From positions 1 to 6,088 of the forward strand of contig JAEWYL010000060.1 of NCBI GenBank assembly GCA_023395675.1: 6,088 nucleotides of DNA. Direction: 5' to 3'. The notes beneath the pieces are model-generated. The model was not told the DNA's origin. It searched no databases and saw only the letters and a program-made list of their open reading frames with translations. A program made the position numbers and the translations under genes. Source of the stretch: Chloroflexota bacterium. Lineage in GTDB: Bacteria; Chloroflexota; Anaerolineae; Anaerolineales; UBA4823. This document shows, in pieces, positions 1 through 5,802 of this stretch (position 1 is its first letter; each line of letters starts with the position of its first letter).

Positions 1-18
1 GCCGCCTCGAAAATCGGT

Positions 19-24
19 TATACT
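19..24 (+). promoter_or_regulatory. Possible -10 promoter element upstream of lepA
   Basis: TATACT matches the bacterial -10 consensus TATAAT at five of six positions. It lies in an AT-rich patch within an otherwise GC-rich window and forms part of a tandem TTATAC repeat (18-29). A transcript starting 6-8 bases downstream would begin near 30-33, leaving only about 4-7 bases before the ATG at 37. That fits the absence of a purine-rich ribosome binding site. The -35 region would fall at or before the window edge and cannot be judged. This is inferred from base pattern only. Confidence 0.4.
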
Positions 25-36
25 TATACGTTGCTT

Positions 37-1836
37 ATGACCGACCATATACGGAACTTCTGCATCATCGCCCATATTGACCACGGGAAGTCCACCCTGG
101 CGGACCGCATGCTCCAGCTCACCGGCACCATCTCCGACCGCGAGATGACCGAGCAGGTGCTGGACGCCATGGATCTGGAGCGCGAGAAGGGTGTGACCAT
201 CAAGGCCTCCGCCGTGCGCATGCTCTACCGCGCCCGCGACGGCCGCGAGTACGAGCTCAACCTGATCGACACCCCCGGTCACGTGGATTTTGGCTACGAG
301 GTCAGCCGCGCCCTGGCCGCCTGCGAGGGCGCCCTGCTGGTGGTGGACGCCTCGCAGGGCATCGAGGCCCAGACCCTGGCCAACCTCTACTCCGCCCTGG
401 ACGCCGACCTGGAGATCATCCCGGTGGTCAACAAGATTGACCTGCCCTCCGCCCGCACCGACGAGGTAGTGGAGGAGATCTGCAGCCTGCTGGGCGTGTC
501 CGAGGAGGATATCCTGCGCATCTCCGCCAAAGACGGGCTCAACGTCGAGGCGGTGCTGGAGGCCATCGTCCAGAATGTGCCGCCCCCCAAAGGCGATGCG
601 GAAGCTCCCCTGCGGGCCCTCATTTTCGACACCCATTACGATTCGTACAAGGGCGTGGTCGCCTACGTGCGTCTGATGGACGGGCGCATCGCCCCCACCG
701 ACGCCCTGCGCCTGATGGTCACCGGGGCGGAGATCAAGCCGGTGGAGATCGGCGTCTTCATCCCCGAGATGCGCGCCACGAAGGAGCTGGTGGCGGGCGA
801 GGTCGGCTACGTCGCCACCGGGCTGAAGACCGTGCACGAGTGCCGCGTGGGCGATACCTTCACCCAGGCCCGCAGCCCCGCCGCCCAGCCCCTGCCCGGC
901 TACCGCCAGGTCAAGCCCATGGTTTTCGCCGGGATCTACCCGGTGGAGGGCGAGGATTACGAGGACCTGCGCGAGGCCCTGGAGAAGCTCCAGCTCAACG
1001 ACGCCTCGCTGGTCTACGAGCCCGAGACCTCCCAGGCCCTCAACTTCGGCTTCCGCTGCGGTTTCCTGGGCATGTTCCACATGGAGATCATCCAGGAGCG
1101 CCTGGAGCGCGAGTACGACCTGGACATTATCATGACCGCCCCCACGGTGGAGTACGAGGTCGTCCTGCGCAGCGGCGAGATCATCCGCATCGACTCCCCC
1201 GCCGACCTGCCGGACGAGATGAGCATCGCCGAGATCCGCGAGCCCTGGATGAAGATCGAGATCTTCACCCCCACCGATTTCTACGGCGCGGTGATGGAGC
1301 TGACCACCAAACGGCGGGGGATTTTCCTTTCCCAGGACTACCCGGCTCAGAACCGGGTGCAGCTCAATTTCGAGATCCCGCTCTCCGAGATCATTGTGGA
1401 CTTTTTCGACCAGTTGAAGTCCCGCACCCGCGGCTACGCCTCCCTGGACTACCAGTTCAGCCAGTACAAGCCCGACGAGCTGGTGAAGCTGGAGATCCTG
1501 GTGAATGACGAGCCGGTGGACGCCCTGGCGACCATCGTGCACCGCACCGACGCCTACCACAAGGGCCAGGCCATCATCTCCAAGCTGAAGGACCTGATCC
1601 CGCAGCAGCTCTTCGTGGTGCCCATCCAGGCATACGCCCAGGGGCGGGTGATCTCACGCGCCAACGTGAAGGCCCTGCGCAAAGACGTGCTGGCGAAGTG
1701 CTACGGCGGCGATATCACCCGCAAGCGCAAGCTGCTGGAGAAGCAGAAGCGCGGCAAGAAGCGCATGAAGATGGTCGGCAATGTAGAGATCCCCCAGGAG
1801 GCCTTCCTGGCCGTATTGCGCGTGGGGGAGGAGTAA
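37..1836 (+). CDS. lepA: Elongation factor 4 (LepA), ribosomal back-translocase GTPase
   Basis: This is a full-length LepA/EF4 of 599 residues, the usual family length. It is a cytoplasmic translational GTPase that binds the ribosome and is reported to act in back-translocation and in translation initiation or ribosome assembly. All G motifs are visible: AHIDHGKS (12-19), KGVTIKA (51-57), DTPGHVDF (78-85, with His82), NKID (132-135) and SAK (163-165). EF-G-like domains follow. The LepA-specific C-terminal domain is present, with AYAQGRVISRANVK (532-545), LAKCYGGDITRKRKLL (552-567), a Lys/Arg-rich stretch and IPQEAFLAVL (585-594). The C-terminal domain separates it from EF-G and TypA. I chose ATG 37 because MTDHIRNF gives the normal family N-terminus; an in-frame TTG at 31 would add two residues. 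No Shine-Dalgarno sequence is visible. The stop codon overlaps the ribosome binding region of the next gene. Confidence 0.97.
   Translation: MTDHIRNFCIIAHIDHGKSTLADRMLQLTGTISDREMTEQVLDAMDLEREKGVTIKASAVRMLYRARDGREYELNLIDTPGHVDFGYEVSRALAACEGALLVVDASQGIEAQTLANLYSALDADLEIIPVVNKIDLPSARTDEVVEEICSLLGVSEEDILRISAKDGLNVEAVLEAIVQNVPPPKGDAEAPLRALIFDTHYDSYKGVVAYVRLMDGRIAPTDALRLMVTGAEIKPVEIGVFIPEMRATKELVAGEVGYVATGLKTVHECRVGDTFTQARSPAAQPLPGYRQVKPMVFAGIYPVEGEDYEDLREALEKLQLNDASLVYEPETSQALNFGFRCGFLGMFHMEIIQERLEREYDLDIIMTAPTVEYEVVLRSGEIIRIDSPADLPDEMSIAEIREPWMKIEIFTPTDFYGAVMELTTKRRGIFLSQDYPAQNRVQLNFEIPLSEIIVDFFDQLKSRTRGYASLDYQFSQYKPDELVKLEILVNDEPVDALATIVHRTDAYHKGQAIISKLKDLIPQQLFVVPIQAYAQGRVISRANVKALRKDVLAKCYGGDITRKRKLLEKQKRGKKRMKMVGNVEIPQEAFLAVLRVGEE
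1824..1833 (+). promoter_or_regulatory. Strong Shine-Dalgarno sequence for the flippase-like gene
   Basis: GGGGGAGGAG, at the very 3' end of lepA, contains a GGAGG core at 1827-1831. It lies nine bases before an ACG at 1841, where an initiation codon would be expected. The site decides the likely start of the next gene, because that reading frame has no ATG, GTG or TTG between its upstream stop (TAG at 1784) and the GTG at 1967. Its overlap with the lepA stop region suggests translational coupling. Confidence 0.65.
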
Positions 1837-1840
1837 GCCA

Positions 1841-2905
1841 ACGGACGAAAGACACCCCGCCCCGGAGGAAAGCGCCTCCCGGGAGGGCGGGCTGGAAGCC
1901 CGGCAGGCCCCGGGCTGGAAGCGCCTGCTCCCCGGGCTGCTGGTCACCCTGCTCACCCTGGCCCTGGTGCTCTATTTCGCCGATTTCGGGCGCATGCTCG
2001 AATACCTGCGCCTGGCCGATTACCGCTTCGTGGCCCTGGGCTTCCTCTTTTCGGTGCTCTGGCTGCTGGTGCGGGCCCAGGCCTGGCGCATCCTCCTGCA
2101 GGGGAAGGTCTCGTACCGGGAAGCCTTCTTCACCTACAGCGAGGGCTACCTCCTTAATAATATATTCCCCTTCCGGCTGGGCGAGGCGGCCCGCGCCCTG
2201 CTCATCGGCCGCAAGCCGGGCCTGAGCTTCTGGGAGGCGCTCTCCACCATCCTGATCGAGCGCGCCCTGGACCTGGCCTTCGCCGCCGCCCTGCTGCTGG
2301 TCACCCTGCCCTTTGTGGTCGAGATGGAGTGGGCCCGCCCGGCGGCCCTGCTGGCGGCCGCCCTGGTGGGGGTGGGGCTGCTGCTGCTCTACCTGAGCGC
2401 CCGCAACCGGGAAAAGGCCCTGGCCCTCTTCGATTGGGTCGCGCAGCGCCTGCCCCTGGCGCGCCGCCTGGGCGGGCGGGTGGTCCCGGCCGTGCTGGAC
2501 GGCCTCTCGGTGCTCACCAGCGGCTGGACCTTCCTGCAGGCCGTGCTCTGGATCGCCCTGAACTGGCTGGTGGCGGTGGGGCAGTACTGGTTTGTGCTCG
2601 GGGCCTTCACCCCCGATCCCCCCTTTATCTGGGCCGCCTTCGGGCTGGGCGCCGCCGCCTTCGGCCTGGCGGCCCCCTCGGCCCCCGGCGGGCTGGGCAC
2701 CCTGGACGCCGCCATCTGGGGCGCGTTCACCGCCTTCGGCCTGGACCCCTCCCTGGCCCTGGCCTTTTCCGTGACCATCCACCTGATCCAGTACCTGGTC
2801 TCGCTCCTCGGCATCGCCGGCTTCGCCCGCGAGGGGGAATCGCTCTTCGCCCTCTACCGGCGCCTGCGCAGCCGCCAGGCCGCCTCGGCGCCGGCCGGCG
2901 GGTGA
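1841..2905 (+). CDS. Flippase-like / lysylphosphatidylglycerol synthase TM family membrane protein, apparent ACG start
   Basis: This is a predicted multi-pass inner-membrane protein of the UPF0104 / LPG_synthase_TM (TIGR00374-type, 'flippase-like') family, related to the membrane part of MprF and to AglD-type proteins. From ACG 1841 it would have 354 residues: a charged tail of about 27, a first hydrophobic helix (about 29-47), then further helices near 64-80, 142-160, 167-185, 231-254, 262-279, 284-300 and 308-328. Family hallmarks are NNIFPFRLGEAARA (106-119) and APSAPGGLGTLDAA (278-291). The first canonical start, GTG 1967, falls inside helix 1 and has no ribosome binding site, so it would delete a normal part of the protein. 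CTG 1892, behind GGGAGGG at 1881-1887, is a second non-canonical option. A start-codon mutation or sequence error is also possible. The family assignment is firm. Substrate and transport activity are unknown; a role in lipid or glycan handling is inferred from the neighbours. Confidence 0.85.
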   Translation, partial: TDERHPAPEESASREGGLEARQAPGWKRLLPGLLVTLLTLALVLYFADFGRMLEYLRLADYRFVALGFLFSVLWLLVRAQAWRILLQGKVSYREAFFTYSEGYLLNNIFPFRLGEAARALLIGRKPGLSFWEALSTILIERALDLAFAAALLLVTLPFVVEMEWARPAALLAAALVGVGLLLLYLSARNREKALALFDWVAQRLPLARRLGGRVVPAVLDGLSVLTSGWTFLQAVLWIALNWLVAVGQYWFVLGAFTPDPPFIWAAFGLGAAAFGLAAPSAPGGLGTLDAAIWGAFTAFGLDPSLALAFSVTIHLIQYLVSLLGIAGFAREGESLFALYRRLRSRQAASAPAGG

Positions 2906-2927
2906 GAGCCCCGCGCCAGGAGGCATC

Positions 2928-2966
2928 TGGGGGGTTTTGCGGCGCAAAGCGCCGTCGAACCCCCCA
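2928..2966. repeat. Imperfect inverted repeat (hairpin), possible terminator
   Basis: TGGGGGGTT (2928-2936) pairs perfectly with AACCCCCCA (2958-2966). After a short interruption of two G-U wobbles around one mismatch, CGGCGC (2940-2945) pairs with GCGCCG (2949-2954), leaving an AAA loop. The resulting stem of about 18 positions begins 22 bases after the stop of the flippase-like gene, a typical place for a terminator. However, no T-run follows it on either strand, so it is not a canonical Rho-independent terminator. It could act with Rho, stabilise the 3' end of the mRNA, or be a copy of a dispersed palindromic element. Confidence 0.55.
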
Positions 2967-3010
2967 TCTCCATGAATAAACCGGACTGCAGAGCCGCCGC
3001 AAACGCTCTG

Positions 3011-3016
3011 AAAGGA
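3011..3016 (+). promoter_or_regulatory. Distant Shine-Dalgarno-like site before the glycosyltransferase
   Basis: AAAGGA is the only purine-rich ribosome-binding candidate before ATG 3037, but it lies 20 bases away, farther than usual. Between them TGGAT (3023-3027) can pair with ATCCA (3033-3037) around a 5-base loop. Folding would shorten the effective distance but would involve the A of the start codon. The function is inferred and uncertain. Confidence 0.3.
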
Positions 3017-3036
3017 AAAAACTGGATTTTCGATCC

Positions 3037-4242
3037 ATGCGTGTATTGATTGCCCTGACCTACTACCGCCCGCATTTCTCGGGCCTGACCATCTATGCCG
3101 AGCGCCTGGCGCGCGCCCTCGCCGCCCGCGGCCACTCCGTGCAGGTGCTCACCTCGCGCTTCAGCCCCGACCTGCCCGAGCGGGAGGTGCGCGATGGGGT
3201 GGAGATCCTGCGCCTGCCCGTGCTGCTGCGCGTCAGCAAAGGCGTGATTATGCCCTCCATGCCCTTCCGGGCCTGGAAGCTGATCCGGGAGGCCGACGCG
3301 GTCAACCTGCACCTGCCCCAGTTCGACGCCGCCGTCATCGCCGCCCTGGCGCGCCTGCAGGGCAAGCCGGTGGTGCTCACCTACCAGTGCGACCTGCGCC
3401 TGCCGCAGGGCCTGGTGCACGCCGTCGCCAACCAGGTCTCGCACCTGGCGAACCATTTCTCGGCCCTGGCCTCCGGGCGCATCGTCAGCACCTCCCGCGA
3501 TTACGCCGAGCACTCCTTCTTCCTGCGCCGCTATATGGACAAGGTGCGCGTGGTCACCCCCTCGGTGGAACTGGTGGAGCCCAGCGCGGCGGAGCAGGCC
3601 TCCTTCCAGGCCCGGGCCGGCATCCGCCCCGGGCAGCGCATCATCGGCATGGCGGCGCGCCTGGCGACCGAGAAGGGGGTGGAATACCTGGTGGAGGCCA
3701 TGCCGCGCATCCTCGAGCGCTTCCCCCAGGCCCGGGTGCTCTTCATGGGCCAGTATCAGAACGTGCTCGGCGAGGAGCAGTACGCCGCCCGCCTGGCCCC
3801 CCTCATCCAGCGCCTGGGCGAGCACTGGACCTTCCTGGGCAACCTCAGCCCCGGCGAGCTGACTGCCTTCTACCGCGCCTGCGAGGTCACCGTGCTGCCC
3901 AGCCTGAACTCCACCGAGGCCTTCGGCCTGGTGCAGGTGGAGTCCATGGTCTGCGGCACCCCGGTGGTCGCCAGCGACCTGCCGGGGGTGCGCCAGCCGG
4001 TGCGCATGACCGGCATGGGCCGCATCGTCCCCCCTGCCGACTCCGGGGCGCTGGCGGAGGCCATCCTGCAGGTGCTGGAGCACCGCCCGGATTACGTCAC
4101 GGACCCGGCGGCGGTGGCGGAGCGTTTCTCGCTCGACCGCCTGGCGGAATCTTACGAGAAGCTCTTCGCCGAGCTGGCGGGGCAGCAAGAGGCGGAACCC
4201 GCCGCCTTGCGCAAGCTGCCGCGCGTGGAAAAGGGGGACTGA
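3037..4242 (+). CDS. Glycosyltransferase family 4 (GT-B fold)
   Basis: This 401-residue protein has the normal length for a retaining GT-B glycosyltransferase of family GT4, which transfers a sugar from a nucleotide-sugar donor to a lipid, sugar or other acceptor, usually at the cytoplasmic membrane face. The N-terminal domain starts with a Rossmann strand, MRVLIALTYYRP, then HFSGLTIYAERLARALAARG (13-32) with its glycine acceptor loop. The C-terminal donor domain contains GMAARLATEKGVEYL (204-218), with Arg208 and Lys213 at the positions expected to contact the donor phosphates. The E-x7-E motif is intact (Glu294 and Glu302, in TEAFGLVQVESMVCGTPVV). A TYQCDL stretch (115-120) sits where many relatives have a His-containing TYH-type motif. 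ATG 3037 gives the expected family N-terminus. The gene is followed two bases later by a methyltransferase, suggesting joint glycan modification. Donor and acceptor cannot be predicted. Confidence 0.93.
   Translation: MRVLIALTYYRPHFSGLTIYAERLARALAARGHSVQVLTSRFSPDLPEREVRDGVEILRLPVLLRVSKGVIMPSMPFRAWKLIREADAVNLHLPQFDAAVIAALARLQGKPVVLTYQCDLRLPQGLVHAVANQVSHLANHFSALASGRIVSTSRDYAEHSFFLRRYMDKVRVVTPSVELVEPSAAEQASFQARAGIRPGQRIIGMAARLATEKGVEYLVEAMPRILERFPQARVLFMGQYQNVLGEEQYAARLAPLIQRLGEHWTFLGNLSPGELTAFYRACEVTVLPSLNSTEAFGLVQVESMVCGTPVVASDLPGVRQPVRMTGMGRIVPPADSGALAEAILQVLEHRPDYVTDPAAVAERFSLDRLAESYEKLFAELAGQQEAEPAALRKLPRVEKGD
4231..4238 (+). promoter_or_regulatory. Ribosome binding site deciding the GTG start of the first methyltransferase
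   Basis: AAGGGGGA lies six bases before GTG 4245, at the end of the glycosyltransferase gene. It selects this GTG although the same frame stays open far upstream, through the glycosyltransferase, without encoding a recognisable domain there. Confidence 0.6.
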
Positions 4243-4244
4243 AC

Positions 4245-5045
4245 GTGGCGGGCAAAGACTTCCTCTGGCTGCACCTGCGCGACCTGCCCTATTTCCGGGC
4301 CATGCTGCGCGCCGCCGAGGCGCGCGTCTACCAGGATTACGAGCTCCCCGCCCCCACCCTGGACGTGGGCTGCGGCGACGGGCATTTCGCCTCCCTGGCC
4401 TTCGAGCGCCGGCTGGAGGTCGGGCTGGACCCCTGGACCGGCCCGCTGCGCGAGGCCCGGCAGCGCGGCGGCTACTGCCGCCTGGTGCAGGCCGACGGCG
4501 GGCGCATGCCTTTCCCGGACGGGTTCTTCAACAGCGCCCTGAGCAATTCGGTGCTGGAGCACATCCCCCACGTGGAGGCGGTGCTGCAGGAGACCGCCCG
4601 GGTGCTCAAACCCGGCGCGCCCTTCCTCTTCTGCGTGCCCAACCCGCGCTACTTCTCGGCCCTCTCCGTTTCGGGCGGGCTGGAGCGGGCCGGGCTCTCC
4701 GGCCTGGGCCGCGCCTATCGCGAATGGTTCCGCAAGATCTCGCGCGTGCACCACGCCGACGAGCCCCCGCTGTGGCAGGGGCGGCTGGAGCGCGCCGGCT
4801 TTACTCTGGAGCGCTGGTGGCATTATTTCTCGCCCCAGGCCATGCGCATCCTCGAGTGGGGGCATTATTTCGGGGCGCCGGCCCTGCTCACCCGGACCCT
4901 CACCGGGCGCTGGATCCTCTTCCCCGAGCGCTGGAACCCGGGCCTGCGCCTGGTGGAGCGCATGGTGCGCCCCCATGCCAGCCCCGAGCCGCACCCCGAG
5001 GGCACCTTCACCTTCTACGTCGCCCGCAGGAGGCCCCATGGCTGA
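4245..5045 (+). CDS. Class I SAM-dependent methyltransferase (Methyltransf_11 type)
   Basis: This is a 266-residue soluble protein starting at GTG 4245. It should transfer a methyl group from S-adenosylmethionine to an unidentified acceptor. The Rossmann-type core is clear: the glycine-rich SAM-binding motif LDVGCGDGHF (39-48), GLDPW with acidic Asp62 at the end of strand 2, NSVLEHIPHV (101-110) as the motif IV region, and LKPGAPFLFCVPNP (121-134) as the post-catalytic strand. The C-terminal part (about 135-250) is rich in aromatic residues and Arg and probably forms the acceptor-binding cap. The chain ends with the usual last strand, GTFTFYVARR. It begins two bases after the glycosyltransferase stop and overlaps the next methyltransferase by eight bases, so it is probably cotranslated with both. 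A glycan or lipid-linked sugar acceptor is inferred from context only. Confidence 0.88.
   Translation: MAGKDFLWLHLRDLPYFRAMLRAAEARVYQDYELPAPTLDVGCGDGHFASLAFERRLEVGLDPWTGPLREARQRGGYCRLVQADGGRMPFPDGFFNSALSNSVLEHIPHVEAVLQETARVLKPGAPFLFCVPNPRYFSALSVSGGLERAGLSGLGRAYREWFRKISRVHHADEPPLWQGRLERAGFTLERWWHYFSPQAMRILEWGHYFGAPALLTRTLTGRWILFPERWNPGLRLVERMVRPHASPEPHPEGTFTFYVARRRPHG
5028..5033 (+). promoter_or_regulatory. Ribosome binding site of the second methyltransferase
   Basis: AGGAGG, inside the 3' end of the preceding methyltransferase gene, lies four bases before ATG 5038. It favours this ATG over an in-frame ATG at 4975, whose extra residues would be a Pro/Ser-rich stretch read out of frame from the upstream gene. 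Confidence 0.65.
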
Positions 5046-5769
5046 GGACCACCCCTTCGACGAGACCTATTTCAGCCGGGCGCGCTACGCCGAGGTGTCC
5101 TTCGGCAAGTACAGCCAGTACTGGTGGTCGAACCGCTTCTACGCCCTGCTGGCGCGCCGCTTCGGGCCCCCTTCCGGGCGCGTGCTGGAGGTGGGCTGCG
5201 GGCTGGGGCATTTGCTGGACCGGCTGGCGGACCGCTACTCGGTCTACGGCACCGATATCAACCCCTGGGCCCTGCAGCAGGCGCGGCGCAACGTGCCCCG
5301 CGGGCATTTCGCCCTGCTCTCCGCCGAGGACCTGCGCCCCTTCCTGCCCGGCTCTTTCCAGATCGTGATCGCCAAGCACGTGGTGGAGCACCTGCCGGAC
5401 CCGGAGCGCGCCGTCGCCGAGATGAGCCGCGTGCTGGCCCCCGGCGGGCTGCTGGTGCTCGCCACCCCCAACCTGGATTCCCCCATGCGGGCGATTAAGA
5501 AGGAACACTGGGTCGGCTACCAGGACCCGACCCACATCAACCTGCGCCCGCCCGCCGAGTGGCTGGCGCTGCTGCGCCTCCACGGGCTGCGCCCGCGCCG
5601 GGTCTTCTCGGACGGCTTCTGGGATGCGCCCTACGTTATCGGGCTGCCCAAAACGCTGCAGAAGCTGCTCTTCGGCGCGCCCGGGGGCTTGCAGGCAGTC
5701 CTGGGATGGAGTATCATACCTCTTCGCATGGGCGAGAGCATGATCGCCCTCTGCCAGAAAACGGTTTAA
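5038..5769 (+). CDS. Class I SAM-dependent methyltransferase (Methyltransf_11/23 type)
   Basis: This 243-residue protein is a second class I methyltransferase. It has the SAM-binding motif VLEVGCGLGHLL (49-60), YGTDINPWAL with Asp73 contacting SAM ribose in this fold, AKHVVEHLPDPERAV (112-126), and LAPGGLLVLATPN (133-145). A DPTHINLR segment (163-170) is typical of methyltransferases found in polysaccharide and glycan gene clusters, and His166 may lie in the acceptor pocket. The N-terminal aromatic region (FDETYFSRARY, 7-17, and YSQYWW, 25-30) probably forms the lid. It resembles the upstream methyltransferase only in the common motifs, so the pair does not look like a recent duplication. The ATG overlaps the end of the preceding gene by eight bases, and a good AGGAGG precedes it. 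The acceptor is unknown; two enzymes suggest two methylation sites or two different acceptors. Confidence 0.9.
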   Translation: MAEDHPFDETYFSRARYAEVSFGKYSQYWWSNRFYALLARRFGPPSGRVLEVGCGLGHLLDRLADRYSVYGTDINPWALQQARRNVPRGHFALLSAEDLRPFLPGSFQIVIAKHVVEHLPDPERAVAEMSRVLAPGGLLVLATPNLDSPMRAIKKEHWVGYQDPTHINLRPPAEWLALLRLHGLRPRRVFSDGFWDAPYVIGLPKTLQKLLFGAPGGLQAVLGWSIIPLRMGESMIALCQKTV

Positions 5770-5802
5770 CCCCGCCTGTCCCGGGATGATTTCCGAACCG
5801 CC

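Larger units (their letters stand above)
2906..3036. other. 131-base intergenic region between two likely transcription units
   Basis: No credible protein-coding segment is seen here. The region contains the long imperfect inverted repeat at 2928-2966 and a smaller perfect inverted repeat (CAGAGC 2989-2994 with GCTCTG 3005-3010, 10-base loop). A purine-rich AAAGGAAAAAA stretch starts at 3011, ahead of the glycosyltransferase. It is the largest gap in the window and the most likely place for transcription to end after the flippase-like gene and restart. I could not identify a convincing -35/-10 pair in it. Confidence 0.6.

Noticed and set aside
840..1508. Overlapping + strand frame of 222 codons inside lepA
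   Set aside because: Its Pro/Arg/Gly-rich composition and lack of motifs mark it as an alternative-frame shadow of lepA.
1715..2947. Long minus-strand open frame (410 codons) opposite the lepA end and the flippase-like gene
   Set aside because: Its product is Gly/Gln/Arg-rich low-complexity sequence with no recognisable domain, while the + strand carries clear family motifs with GC-rich third positions. It is a shadow of a GC-rich gene.
2989..3010. CAGAGC/GCTCTG inverted repeat as a terminator or operator
   Set aside because: Only six base pairs around a ten-base loop, with no T-run following on either strand. Too weak to call on its own.
2854..4188. Long minus-strand open frame (444 codons) opposite the glycosyltransferase
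   Set aside because: It is rich in His/Gln/Gly with no domain signature, typical of antisense reading of GC-rich coding DNA. The plus strand encodes an intact GT4 enzyme.
3387..4244. In-frame 286-codon extension upstream of the first methyltransferase, suggesting a larger fusion protein
   Set aside because: The extension is Pro/Arg/Gly-rich out-of-frame reading of the glycosyltransferase gene. GTG 4245 has a well-placed AAGGGGGA and gives a normal methyltransferase N-terminus.
4152..5039. Minus-strand open frame (295 codons) opposite the first methyltransferase
   Set aside because: No motif or credible initiation region; the + strand methyltransferase explains the region fully.
4245..5769. 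The two methyltransferases as a recent tandem duplication
   Set aside because: Beyond the shared SAM-binding motifs, their N-terminal and C-terminal regions do not align by eye. They look like distant members of one superfamily.
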